Below are positions 7,374 through 16,302 of a DNA stretch of 64,000 nucleotides, piece after piece. The notes below the pieces were generated by a model. That model was not told where the DNA came from and made no database searches. It saw only the letters and a list, made by a program, of their open reading frames with translations. A program made the translations under genes and the position numbers. How positions within the stretch are numbered: the first letter of the stretch is position 1; the number at the start of each line of letters is the position of its first letter. The stretch comes from Pseudomonas sivasensis (lineage in GTDB: Bacteria; Pseudomonadota; Gammaproteobacteria; Pseudomonadales; Pseudomonadaceae): positions 124,001 through 188,000 of the forward strand of contig NZ_JAAOWU010000010.1 in the NCBI RefSeq assembly GCF_013778505.1. The letters are read 5' to 3'.

Positions 7374-9944
7374 TCAGGCCGGTTGGGCCTGGGAGGACAG
7401 CGGTTGCAGCGGTAGCAACGGCGCGTGCGGGTCGGCCTTGATCGAATCACGCCAAGCGGCGAGCCACTCGGCATGTCCTTCGCTCCAGACCTGCTCGTGC
7501 AGGCGGGCAAGGGCCACCGGATCACTGAGCAACGCCAGACGCTCACCGTTGTTGAGGCCGGCCGGGCCGACTTTCAACGCGTGACGAACACGTTCGATAC
7601 GCAGGTACTCGATAGGCTCAGCCTCACGGTGACGCGAAGTCGCCAGGGCGCAGGCCAGGGCGTTCTGCTGCGGATCAACCACCGAACGCACGAACCCGTC
7701 ATTGAGGGCGTGCCAACGGTTTTCATGGGTGTACTTCTCCGTCGACAGCAGCGCTTGCGGCGGGTTGTACTCCTCAGGGATCAGGAACAGGCTCTCGTCA
7801 CGGGACTTGAGACCCAGCTTGACCCGGCTGGAGATCACCGACACCGGGATCGACAGCATCAGCGAACCCACGATCGGCACCAGCCACCACAGGAAGCTTG
7901 GGTTCAGCCACACCACCAGCAGCGCCCACAGGAAGCCCAGCACGGTTTGCGGACCGTGCCGCTTGACCGCTTCACTCCACGGCGTGGAGTCGTCGTCACG
8001 CTGTGGCGAGTTCCAAGTCGCGGCCCAGCCGAGGAAAGCGGCAAGGACGAAACGGGTGTGGAAGATCATGCGCACAGGCGCCAGCAGCATTGAAAACAGC
8101 ATCTCCAGCAGCATCGACAAGGTCACCTTGAACTTGCCACCGAACTCTTTCGCGCCCTTGGCCCAGATCAGGATGATGCTCAGCAACTTAGGCAGGAACA
8201 GCAACACGATGGTGGTGGAGAACAGCGCCACCGCCTTGTCCGGATGCCATTGCGGCCACAGTGGGTACAGCTGACGGGGAGCCATGAAGTACTGCGGCTC
8301 CATCAGCGTGTTCACCGCCAGCAAGGCTGTGGACAACACCAGAAACAGAAACCACAACGGTGCCGACAGGTAGGACATCACGCCGGTCAGGAACACCGCG
8401 CGGTGCACCGGGTGCATGCCTTTAACCAGGAACAGGCGGAAGTTCATCAGGTTACCGTGGCACCAGCGACGGTCACGCTTGAGTTCGTCCAGCAGGTTCG
8501 GCGGCAGTTCTTCGTAGCTGCCAGGCAGGTCGTAGGCAATCCACACGCCCCAGCCGGCACGGCGCATCAGCGCAGCTTCAACGAAGTCGTGGGACAGGAT
8601 GGAGCCGGCGAACGCGCCTTTACCCGGCAACGGCGCCAGGGCGCAGTGCTCGATGAACGGCTTCATGCGGATGATCGCGTTGTGGCCCCAGTAGTGGGAT
8701 TCGCCCAACTGCCAGAAGTGCAGGCCGGCGGTAAACAGCGGGCCGTACACACGAGTGGCGAATTGCTGCATGCGCGCATACAGGGTGTCCATGCCCGACG
8801 CACGGGGCGCGGTCTGGATAATCCCGGCATCCGGCGTGGCTTCCATCAAGCGCACCAGGCTGGTCAGGCATTCGCCGCTCATCACGGAGTCGGCGTCGAG
8901 CACGACCATGTACTTATAGTCACCGCCCCAGCGACGGCAGAAGTCGTCGAGGTTGCCGCTCTTGCGCTTTACGCGACGGCGACGGCGGCGATAGAAGATC
9001 TTGCCGAAACCACCGGCCTCGCGGCACACGTCGAGCCAGGCTTGCTGTTCGGCGATGCAGATGTCGGCGTCATTACTGTCGCTGAGCACGAAAAAGTCGA
9101 AGCGGTCCAGGTCACCGGTAGCGGCCACAGACTCAAACGTTGCACGCAAACCGGCGAATACACGCGGTACGTCTTCGTTGCAAATCGGCATCACCAGCGC
9201 GGTACGGGCGTCTTTCGGAATCGGCTCGTCGCCGGCACTTTTACCGGAGATACGGTATTTATCGTGTCCGGTAAGCAGTTCCAGAAAGCCCATCAAGGCG
9301 GTCCAGAAACCGGCCGACACCCAGCAGAACAAGATCCCGAACATGATCAGGATGCTGGTTTGCAGCGCGTAAGGCAGCACCTGAGTAGCGGTTTGCAGCA
9401 GGGTCTGGTTGCGGATCTCGTCGAAGTCAACCAGCGACCAGCCCTGGTACGGCATGATGCCTTTCATGTACCAGCCGGCAACGATGGTCTGACCAAGCAT
9501 CAGCACCAGCAGGATGTAGCGACGGATCGAACCCACGGTACGCCAGCGCGCGGCCGGCAATACGCGCTCATCTTTCGGCGGTGCCGGCGGATTGCTGCGG
9601 CCGGTGAGGCGGCGCCAGCCGCGCACCAGGATATTGGTACGCCAAGGCTCCGGCACCACACGGGTGCGCCGAATCGGTGGCGTGGCCTTGAGGCACACGC
9701 GACCGCTGGCGTCGAGCGCCAGCATTTCGGCGTCTTGCAGCTCCTCGGCGGTGCTAAGGGTCAAGCGGCGGCCAACCGACGCCTGGGCGGCGTCGACGGG
9801 CGCGTCAAAGGTTGCGGACGACAAACGCTCGTGCAACTCGGTGAAGGATGTGCAGCCCGCCAGTTCGGCGCGCTGCTCAGCGGTCATCGGGAGATGCGCC
9901 AGATACTCGGACAGAGTTTCTGGCTGGACTTGAGAATTACTCAT
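7374..9944 (-). CDS. opgH: Glucans biosynthesis glucosyltransferase H
   Basis: This inner-membrane glucosyltransferase polymerises UDP-glucose into the beta-1,2 backbone of osmoregulated periplasmic glucans and exports it. At 856 residues it has the usual family length. Paired membrane helices lie near residues 135-240, then a cytoplasmic GT2 domain with VLDADSVMSG and the processive-enzyme motif DRRWCHGN, then a group of C-terminal membrane helices. The start overlaps the 3' end of opgG by 8 bp, indicating one operon and coupled translation. A hairpin follows the stop codon. Confidence 0.97.
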   Translation of the reverse strand: MSNSQVQPETLSEYLAHLPMTAEQRAELAGCTSFTELHERLSSATFDAPVDAAQASVGRRLTLSTAEELQDAEMLALDASGRVCLKATPPIRRTRVVPEPWRTNILVRGWRRLTGRSNPPAPPKDERVLPAARWRTVGSIRRYILLVLMLGQTIVAGWYMKGIMPYQGWSLVDFDEIRNQTLLQTATQVLPYALQTSILIMFGILFCWVSAGFWTALMGFLELLTGHDKYRISGKSAGDEPIPKDARTALVMPICNEDVPRVFAGLRATFESVAATGDLDRFDFFVLSDSNDADICIAEQQAWLDVCREAGGFGKIFYRRRRRRVKRKSGNLDDFCRRWGGDYKYMVVLDADSVMSGECLTSLVRLMEATPDAGIIQTAPRASGMDTLYARMQQFATRVYGPLFTAGLHFWQLGESHYWGHNAIIRMKPFIEHCALAPLPGKGAFAGSILSHDFVEAALMRRAGWGVWIAYDLPGSYEELPPNLLDELKRDRRWCHGNLMNFRLFLVKGMHPVHRAVFLTGVMSYLSAPLWFLFLVLSTALLAVNTLMEPQYFMAPRQLYPLWPQWHPDKAVALFSTTIVLLFLPKLLSIILIWAKGAKEFGGKFKVTLSMLLEMLFSMLLAPVRMIFHTRFVLAAFLGWAATWNSPQRDDDSTPWSEAVKRHGPQTVLGFLWALLVVWLNPSFLWWLVPIVGSLMLSIPVSVISSRVKLGLKSRDESLFLIPEEYNPPQALLSTEKYTHENRWHALNDGFVRSVVDPQQNALACALATSRHREAEPIEYLRIERVRHALKVGPAGLNNGERLALLSDPVALARLHEQVWSEGHAEWLAAWRDSIKADPHAPLLPLQPLSSQAQPA

Positions 9945-11673
9945 CGGCAGGCAACTGATAGCTCCAGGTTTCGGTCAGGACTTGCTCGGTCTTGATCGGC
10001 TCCGGTGTGGCTGGGGCAGCTTCTGGCTGCTTGGCTTCCTTGTCTTTCGCGTCTTTCTTGGCCTGTTTCTCGTGTTGCTTGGCCAGGACCTTGTCAGCCT
10101 TGAGCACCTGGGTCGAAACCTTCTCCGGCTCTGGCTGCGGGATATCCTGAACCAGGGCAGCACGCATTTCGGTCGGTTTGCCTGCGTCTTTGATCTTCAT
10201 GCGCAGGGTCAAACGCCAGCCTTTGGTGTGTTCGTTGTAACGCACGCTGTTTTCTACCACTTCAGCGTTGTCACCCACGCTCACCTGGCTGCGCACCGGG
10301 GCGTCCGGCAGGAGTTTCTTCAGGGACGGGCCTTCAAAGTCCACCAGGTAGGCGACGCTGCCATCAGGCTGACGGATCAGGTTGGACTGTTTCACATCAC
10401 CCGTGGAACGCAGGGTCTGCTTGACCCAAGCGCTGTCCGGCGAGTGGAACGCGGCGTCGTCCAGAGTCCAGTGCAGGCGGTAGGCGACTTCCAGCGGCTC
10501 GCCGACTTTCGGCAGTACAGCCGGGCTCCAGAAGGCAACGATGTTGTCGTTGGTTTCGTCGGCGGTCGGGATCTCGACCAGATCGACGGAACCCTTGCCC
10601 CAATCACCTTCAGGCTCGATCCAGGCGCTTGGGCGCTTGTCGTAGTTGTCGTCCAGGTCTTCGTAGTGGCTGAAGTTACGGCCGCGTTGCAGCAGGCCGA
10701 AACCACGCGGGTTCTCTACGGTGAAGTTGCTGACCGACAGGTGTTTAGGATTGTTCAGTGGGCGCCAGATCCACTCACCGTTACCGGCATGGATCGACAG
10801 ACCGCTGGAGTCGTGCAGTTCGCGACGGTAGTTGAGCACCTTGGACGGCTGGTTTGCGCCGAACAGGAACATGCTCGTCAGCGGTGCGACGCCCAACTTA
10901 CTGACGTTGTCGCGCAGGAACATCTGGGATTTCACATCGACAACGGTGTCGGTGCCCGGACGCAGGATCAGGCGATAGGCGCCGGTCGCACGAGGGGAAT
11001 CGAGCAGGGCAAAGATCACCAGGTGCTTGTCACCCGGTTTTGGACGTTCGATCCAAAACTCGGTAAAACGCGGGAACTCTTCACCAGACGGCAGCGCAGT
11101 ATCGATCGCCATGCCACGGGCGGACAGGCCATACACCTGGTCCTTGCCGACGACACGGAAATAGCTCGCGCCGAGCATGGTCATGATTTCGTCTTGCTTG
11201 TCGCTCTTATTGATCGGGAACAAGACACGGAAACCGGCATAACCCAGTTGTTCGGTTGCTTTCGGATCAAACTTCACATCGCCGAAATCGAAACGCGACG
11301 GGTCGTATTTGATTTCCTGCACGCTGTCAGCGGTGACTTCGTTGATTTTCACCGGTGTATCGAAATGCATACCCTGGTGATAGAAGGACAGCTTGAACGG
11401 GGTGTTCTGATCGGCCCATTCGGCTTTTTCGTTGCGGAAACGAATCTTCTGGTAGTCCGCGAACTTCATTTCGCGAAATTCGTTCGGCAGATTGCTGCGC
11501 GGAGCTTCGTATTTCTGCCCAGCCAGCTCTTTTGCCTTGGCCGACACATCATCCAGACTGAATGCCCACAGCTGACCCGCGCCGAACAGGCAAAACAGGG
11601 CTGAGCCCGTTACCAGTGCGTTTCGTAACCGTTTGGCAGACAATTTTGGTGCATTACAGGGACTAACAATCAC
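9937..11673 (-). CDS. opgG: Glucans biosynthesis protein G, periplasmic
   Basis: This periplasmic protein is required with OpgH to form branched osmoregulated glucans. I choose the GTG at 11673 because GAGGG sits 6 bp upstream and the N-terminus (MIVSPCNAPKL) matches what I recall of Pseudomonas OpgG. That gives 578 residues. A signal region with hydrophobic core ALVTGSALFCLFGAG is followed by AFSLDDVSAKAKELAGQKYE at the mature start. The C-terminal tail is rich in Lys, Glu, Pro and Ala and is probably disordered. It is the first gene of the opgGH operon, with 267 bp of non-coding sequence upstream. Confidence 0.96.
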   Translation of the reverse strand: MIVSPCNAPKLSAKRLRNALVTGSALFCLFGAGQLWAFSLDDVSAKAKELAGQKYEAPRSNLPNEFREMKFADYQKIRFRNEKAEWADQNTPFKLSFYHQGMHFDTPVKINEVTADSVQEIKYDPSRFDFGDVKFDPKATEQLGYAGFRVLFPINKSDKQDEIMTMLGASYFRVVGKDQVYGLSARGMAIDTALPSGEEFPRFTEFWIERPKPGDKHLVIFALLDSPRATGAYRLILRPGTDTVVDVKSQMFLRDNVSKLGVAPLTSMFLFGANQPSKVLNYRRELHDSSGLSIHAGNGEWIWRPLNNPKHLSVSNFTVENPRGFGLLQRGRNFSHYEDLDDNYDKRPSAWIEPEGDWGKGSVDLVEIPTADETNDNIVAFWSPAVLPKVGEPLEVAYRLHWTLDDAAFHSPDSAWVKQTLRSTGDVKQSNLIRQPDGSVAYLVDFEGPSLKKLLPDAPVRSQVSVGDNAEVVENSVRYNEHTKGWRLTLRMKIKDAGKPTEMRAALVQDIPQPEPEKVSTQVLKADKVLAKQHEKQAKKDAKDKEAKQPEAAPATPEPIKTEQVLTETWSYQLPADE

Positions 11674-11940
11674 GAGCAACCCTCGCCGAAAACAGATCAA
11701 AAAACCAACGGCCAGCTATCTATATGCCAGGTTGGCGAGCATTGTTCCGACTCCCCTGGGTCAAAATGATTCCCCAATGGATGTCGGACAAGTCTCTACC
11801 TAAATCAAAAATGGACCAAACAACGCTGATCCCCGTAGCGCGCGATTATCTAGTAGCCCGCGAGACAACGCATCAGGGGCAGCGAAGTATTTGTAGCGAA
11901 ATCCTGCGTTTTTAGGCATTAAAAGTCGTTTTTAATACAT
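11674..11940. other. Intergenic region upstream of opgG
   Basis: 267 bp separate opgG from dtd, both on the minus strand. The dtd end (around 11910-11940) is AT-rich with a weak ATTAAAA/TTTTAAT stem that might end dtd transcription. The rest presumably holds the osmotically controlled opgGH promoter. I could not pick out a convincing -35/-10 pair and see no gene here. Confidence 0.4.
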
Positions 11941-12378
11941 TCAGGTCTGTAACAGAAAGGTCACAGGGCCATCATTGACCAAATGCACCTGCATATCGGC
12001 ACCAAAACGCCCCGACGCCACCTTGCCATGCAATTGTTGCGCTTGTACCAGCAGGTGATCAAAAAGCGCCGCTCCCAGGGCCGGCGGGGCCGCTGTGGAG
12101 AAGCTTGGCCGCAGCCCGCTCTTGGTATCCGCCGCCAACGTAAACTGCGACACCAGCAGCAAACCACCGCCGATGTCCTTGAGCGACAGGTTCATCTTGC
12201 CCTCGTCGTCGCTGAACACACGGTAGTTGAGCAATTTGTGCAGCAACTTATCGGCGCTCTCCGGCGTATCTGAAGGCTCAACGGCCACCAGTACCAGCAA
12301 TCCCTGGTCGATGGCACCGACGACTTCACCCTCGACCTCGACACGGGCGCCACACACCCGTTGCAACAGGCCCTTCAT
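11941..12378 (-). CDS. dtd: D-aminoacyl-tRNA deacylase
   Basis: This cytoplasmic enzyme hydrolyses D-amino acids wrongly attached to tRNA. It has 145 residues, the usual length, with both active-site signatures: SQFTLAAD in the middle and NDGPVTF near the C-terminus. Its ATG overlaps the end of pip in an ATGA arrangement (12375-12378), so the two are translationally coupled. This pairing is common in pseudomonads. Confidence 0.97.
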   Translation of the reverse strand: MKGLLQRVCGARVEVEGEVVGAIDQGLLVLVAVEPSDTPESADKLLHKLLNYRVFSDDEGKMNLSLKDIGGGLLLVSQFTLAADTKSGLRPSFSTAAPPALGAALFDHLLVQAQQLHGKVASGRFGADMQVHLVNDGPVTFLLQT

Positions 12379-13346
12379 GCTTCTTCTGGCGGTAGATCAA
12401 GCAGGCGCCGTGCCATCTCACCGGTCGCGCGCACCAATGCATCGGTAATGCCGGGCTCGGACGCCGCATGGCCCGCCTCGCGGATCACCTGCAGTTCGCT
12501 GTTCGGCCAAGCCTGATGCAGCTCCCACGCGTTATCCAGCGGACAGATCATATCGTAGCGGCCGTGGATAATTACGCCAGGCAGATGGGCGATCTTGTGC
12601 ATATCGCGAATCAGCTGGTTGGGTTCCAGAAAGGAATTATTGGTGAAGTAGTGGCATTCAATCCGCGCGATGGACAGGGCGCGCTGCGGCTCGGAAAAAC
12701 GCTCCACATGCTGTGGGCTTGGGCACAGGCCCAGCATGCGACCTTCCCAGCCGGACCAGGCTTTGGCCGCGTGCATCTGGGCGATCTGGTCGTTACCGGT
12801 CAGGCGCTTGTGGTAGGCGGCAATCATATCGTGACGCTCGTCCGCAGGAATCGGCGCGAGGTAGTCCTGCCAGTAATCCGGGAACAAGCGGCTGGCGCCG
12901 GTTTGGTAGAACCATTCGATGTCCTGCGGTCGGGCCAGGAAAATGCCGCGCACGATCAGGCCATGCACACGCTCAGGGTGGGTTTGCGCGTAGGCCAGAG
13001 CCAGGGTCGAGCCCCAAGAGCCGCCGAACAACACCCATTTGTCGATGCCCAGGTGCTCGCGGATACGCTCAAGGTCGGCCACCAAGTCCCAGGTGGTGTT
13101 GTTTTCCAGACTGGCGCGGGGCGTGGAGCGCCCGCAACCACGCTGGTCGAAGGTGACAATGCGGTACAGATTAGGATCGAAATAGCAGCGACTCTGGGCG
13201 TCGCAACCGGAACCAGGGCCCCCGTGGATAAAGACGACAGGCAAGCCTTCGGGGGAGCCACTTTCATCGACATACAGGGTGTGGGTGTCATCGACTGCCA
13301 GATCGTGCCGGGCGTAGGGTTTGATCTGCGGGTACCAAGTCTGCAT
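12375..13346 (-). CDS. pip: Proline iminopeptidase
   Basis: This alpha/beta-hydrolase peptidase (family S33) releases N-terminal proline from peptides. It has 323 residues. The oxyanion motif HGGPGSG is near residue 41, the nucleophile elbow GGSWGS near 110, and the late active-site Asp and His lie in GRYDMICP and REAGHAASEPG. No signal peptide is visible, so it is cytoplasmic. It overlaps dtd by 4 bp. Confidence 0.96.
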   Translation of the reverse strand: MQTWYPQIKPYARHDLAVDDTHTLYVDESGSPEGLPVVFIHGGPGSGCDAQSRCYFDPNLYRIVTFDQRGCGRSTPRASLENNTTWDLVADLERIREHLGIDKWVLFGGSWGSTLALAYAQTHPERVHGLIVRGIFLARPQDIEWFYQTGASRLFPDYWQDYLAPIPADERHDMIAAYHKRLTGNDQIAQMHAAKAWSGWEGRMLGLCPSPQHVERFSEPQRALSIARIECHYFTNNSFLEPNQLIRDMHKIAHLPGVIIHGRYDMICPLDNAWELHQAWPNSELQVIREAGHAASEPGITDALVRATGEMARRLLDLPPEEA

Positions 13347-13449
13347 TGCGCGCTCCGTAGGGGGTCGGGTTCATCCCTGAGGGGACGTCTTTTATTTTGC
13401 CGTCTGGCACTATAAACCCGAATTGTGCAATGAGCATGTCCTTGAGCGC

Positions 13450-14379
13450 TTAGACCTGTGTCAGCCCTTCGCCCTGCAGGTAATTCAGCAGATAGTCGAA
13501 CAATTGGTCCACCTCCGCCACTTGGCCTCGTGCGCGCAAACAGCCATGGACCAGGCCCTTTCCCGGATAAAGCACCGTGGTCACGCCCGCCGCTTGCAGT
13601 CGCTCGGCATACAACATGCCGTCGTCGCGCAACGGGTCGAATTGGGCGACGGCGATCAATGCCTTGGGCAATCCACAGTAATCCTGGGCCAGCAGCGGCA
13701 TGGCATAGGGTGAATCCTTGCCCGATCCGCGCAGGTAAAGCGCCAGGTAGTGCTCCGCATCAGAGGTGCTGAGCAAGGGTGCGGCCATGCAATCTCGGCG
13801 CGAGGGTAAGTCAGCCGTGCCACCAAGGCCGGGGTAAATCAACATTTGGGCGCGGGGCAACGGTTCACGGGCGTCGCGCAGCCCCAGGCACAGCGCAGCG
13901 GCCAGATTGCCACCGGCACTGTCACCCATCACGACAATACGTTTCAGGTTAATGGCGTGCGGCCCCTCCCCCGACTGGATCGCCCGCCACACGGCGCGGC
14001 AATCTTGATAGGCCGCGGGGAACGGGTGTTCCGGGGCAAGGCGGTAGTCGATGGCGATCACCAAAACGTTCAACGCACTGGCCAATTCGAAGCAAATAAA
14101 GTCGTGGGAATCCAGGCCGCCGACTACCCATCCGCCGCCGTGCATATAAAGGAGGCAGGGCCAACCATCGGCCGGTGGGGCTGACGGGGGGAGGTAGCTG
14201 CGCACGCCAACGCCTGCGAGGGGAAAGTCAGACACCTGCAAGCCGTCCGGCATGGGTGGGGTGAACGCTTGGCACATGCGCTCGTAGCTCTGGCGTATGC
14301 CGGCCAGCGATGGATCGTCGCCGGTGAAGGAAGCGGTCTTTTCGACGAAGGCGGCAAGCCGTGGGGAAATTGGGTACAT
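13450..14379 (-). CDS. Alpha/beta-hydrolase, hormone-sensitive-lipase-type esterase
   Basis: This is a predicted carboxylesterase of the HSL family (family IV), 309 residues. The first ATG is at 14379; the longer frame would need a TTG. The family hallmarks are present: HGGGW at residues 80-84, the nucleophile motif GDSAGG with Ser154, an Asp in FDPLRDDG and a His in LVHGC. There is no signal peptide. Physiological substrate unknown. It lies 52 bp after a choline/carnitine-type binding protein gene on the same strand and may be co-transcribed with it. Confidence 0.9.
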   Translation of the reverse strand: MYPISPRLAAFVEKTASFTGDDPSLAGIRQSYERMCQAFTPPMPDGLQVSDFPLAGVGVRSYLPPSAPPADGWPCLLYMHGGGWVVGGLDSHDFICFELASALNVLVIAIDYRLAPEHPFPAAYQDCRAVWRAIQSGEGPHAINLKRIVVMGDSAGGNLAAALCLGLRDAREPLPRAQMLIYPGLGGTADLPSRRDCMAAPLLSTSDAEHYLALYLRGSGKDSPYAMPLLAQDYCGLPKALIAVAQFDPLRDDGMLYAERLQAAGVTTVLYPGKGLVHGCLRARGQVAEVDQLFDYLLNYLQGEGLTQV

Positions 14380-14431
14380 GCACAATGATCTCTAGCACAG
14401 CAGGTTCAAGGAGGAAGGGACTGCATTTGGC

Positions 14432-15379
14432 TTAGGGTTTGAGGCTTGCCAGCACTGCCGCCACGCCATCGCGGCCATCAAACGCTTTAACACCTGCCAG
14501 CCAGCGCTGCAAATCCTGCGGATGGTCGCGCAACCACTGTTTAGCCACGTCCTGGGGCGACTGGCGCGCCATGATCGGCACCATCAACTGGCTCTCTTGG
14601 GCAGCGGTGAAGGTGAGGTTTTCCAAGAGTCGATGGACATTTGGGCAGCGTTCGGCAAAGTCCGGCGCCGTCACGGTGGAGACGGTAGCGCGGCCTTCGT
14701 CGAGACCGAATACGTCTTCGCTGCCGGTGAGGTAGGTCATTTTCATATTGAGGTTCATCGGGTGCGGGGTCCAACCGACAAACACCACGAACTCCTTGCG
14801 ATTTACAGCGCGCTGCACCGCCGCCAACATCCCCGCCTCACCGGAGGCCACCAGTTTGAAGCCGCCGAGGCCGAAGCGGTTGGTGTCGACCATTTTCTGA
14901 ATATCAGTATTGGCACCGCTGCCGGGCTCGATACCGTAGAGTTTGCCACCCAGTTGGTTCTTGAATCGGGCAATGTCGGAGAAGGTCCTCAACCCGGCAT
15001 CGGCCACGTATTGCGGCACGGCCAGGGTAGCTTGGGCGTCGGCGAGGCTCGGCGTGTCGAGCACCTTGACCTGTTTGGCCGCCAGGAAGGGGGCGATGTT
15101 GTTGTCCATCGCCGGTTTCCAGTAGCCAAGAAAGATATCCAGGCGCTTATCGCGGATGCCGGCAAAGATAATCTGCTGCACCGCACTGGTCTGTTTGCTG
15201 TCGTAGCCCAAACCGTTGAGCAGCACGTCAGCCATGCCGGAGGTGGCGACCACATCGGTCCAACTGACCACGCCCATTCGGATGGACTTGCAGGAGGCCG
15301 GCTCGGCCGCCATGGCTTGCGCACTGAGCAGTACGGCGCCGGTGAGGGTCAACAGATAGCGGTTGAATAGTCGTTTCAT
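14432..15379 (-). CDS. Choline/carnitine/betaine-type periplasmic binding protein (orphan)
   Basis: This is an OpuAC-family periplasmic binding protein, 315 residues, with a signal peptide (MKRLFNRYLLTLTGAV to AQAMA). Typical features of the ChoX/CaiX group are seen: WTDVVATSGMADVLL, FLGYWKPAMD, YGIEPGSGAN, VFVGWTPHPMN and ERCPNVHRLL. No permease or ATPase gene adjoins it. In Pseudomonas such orphan binding proteins are known to feed a shared Cbc-type transporter encoded elsewhere, which I infer here. Choline and carnitine are the likeliest ligands and cannot be told apart from sequence alone. Confidence 0.88.
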   Translation of the reverse strand: MKRLFNRYLLTLTGAVLLSAQAMAAEPASCKSIRMGVVSWTDVVATSGMADVLLNGLGYDSKQTSAVQQIIFAGIRDKRLDIFLGYWKPAMDNNIAPFLAAKQVKVLDTPSLADAQATLAVPQYVADAGLRTFSDIARFKNQLGGKLYGIEPGSGANTDIQKMVDTNRFGLGGFKLVASGEAGMLAAVQRAVNRKEFVVFVGWTPHPMNLNMKMTYLTGSEDVFGLDEGRATVSTVTAPDFAERCPNVHRLLENLTFTAAQESQLMVPIMARQSPQDVAKQWLRDHPQDLQRWLAGVKAFDGRDGVAAVLASLKP

Positions 15380-15738
15380 GAAAGCGGTCTCACTCGGCAG
15401 TTTTTATTGTGGGGAGTGGCATCTGATGCGCCGTATCCACAACCTTACCCAGCAAGACCTCGATAAACACGACCGGGTGCGACCGGCAGTTGCACTGTGT
15501 CGACTGTCAGCGTCATCGGCTCGGACCGTTGCGTGATAAATGAGCGGTTCGAACACTGCCCTCTACGGTGCTCTGGAACCACGCCAATGAATAGTTAATC
15601 GCTCTTAATTCAAAAGCTGATAACCACCCACGCTGAAATGACTACTTCACCTAAAAAACTGTCATATATAACAGTAGAGCAACTCTCAGGGGCGTCTTTA
15701 CTGTTTACGGAAAGACACTGACTTTCCGGAGAGCAATA
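15380..15738. promoter_or_regulatory. Divergent intergenic region with candidate control elements
   Basis: 359 bp lie between two divergent genes, with base composition shifting from GC-rich on the left to AT-rich on the right. A direct repeat CGACCGG-gtg-CGACCGG (15470-15486) has the 10-bp period typical of AraC-family operators, upstream of the binding protein gene. Near the right-hand gene is an imperfect palindrome CTGTCATATATAACAG (15659-15674). A perfect 7-bp stem CGGAAAG/CTTTCCG (15708-15728) touches that gene's ribosome site. No coding potential is evident. Functions are inferred. Confidence 0.4.
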
Positions 15739-16245
15739 ATGACCACGCCAACGTACCCGAGCAATAAACCCATAACTGAGATCTTTGAAGCAACAGTGCA
15801 ATACGCAAACGAGAAAGACATTTTTCTCGCCAATAAAATCAACATCGCGCTGATCAAAGATAATTCAGGTAGCAGCTGCTGGATGATAGCGGCATTTCAG
15901 GACATCTCCGAAATAAACAAGAAACCTCATGAAATACGCGCGATACACATTTACCTGCCCAGATATCAGCTACACGGTAGGGTCGAGATGTTCCCAGCTC
16001 TTCCCCCTGAGGGGCCGATTATAAACAGTGCAAGCTATTTTAGAATTGTGAACATTGACTATGAGAAGAAAAAGTCAGACGAACTCATCTACCTGGGTAA
16101 AACAGGGGTGATCAAATACGAATGGAGTAATGACTTTAAAACCATTGAGGGCAACATTGACCTCAACACACTCGATGAGAACAAAGCCCCCATTAATATC
16201 AATGGCCACTTTTACCTTTCAAACAGCGGACAACACTCCATCTGA
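15739..16245 (+). CDS. Hypothetical protein, AT-rich orphan gene
   Basis: I do not recognise this protein of 168 residues. The ATG has a good GGAG site 7 bp upstream, the reading frame is intact, and a strong terminator follows, so it looks like a real gene. There is no signal peptide or membrane segment. The sequence alternates short hydrophobic strands with polar turns and ends in a strand-rich tail (ININGHFYLSNSG), which suggests a small beta-sandwich or barrel. Codon use is AT-rich and unlike every neighbour, which suggests recent acquisition. It is flanked by genes on the opposite strand, so context gives no function. Confidence 0.8.
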   Translation: MTTPTYPSNKPITEIFEATVQYANEKDIFLANKINIALIKDNSGSSCWMIAAFQDISEINKKPHEIRAIHIYLPRYQLHGRVEMFPALPPEGPIINSASYFRIVNIDYEKKKSDELIYLGKTGVIKYEWSNDFKTIEGNIDLNTLDENKAPININGHFYLSNSGQHSI

Positions 16246-16251
16246 TAGCTG

Positions 16252-16298
16252 AAAAATACAGGTGCGCGTTCTGAGCAGGAAATCGCATCTGTATTTTT
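16252..16298. terminator. Bidirectional terminator
   Basis: AAAAATACAGGTGCG (16252-16266) pairs with CGCATCTGTATTTTT (16284-16298) with one G-T pair. A-runs and T-runs on both sides let it stop both the orphan gene and the converging hut genes. Confidence 0.88.
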
Positions 16299-16302
16299 TC
16301 AT

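Noticed and set aside
11724..11915. Small plus-strand open frame upstream of opgG
   Set aside because: No ribosome site, no family traits and no codon bias. It lies in a plausible promoter region.
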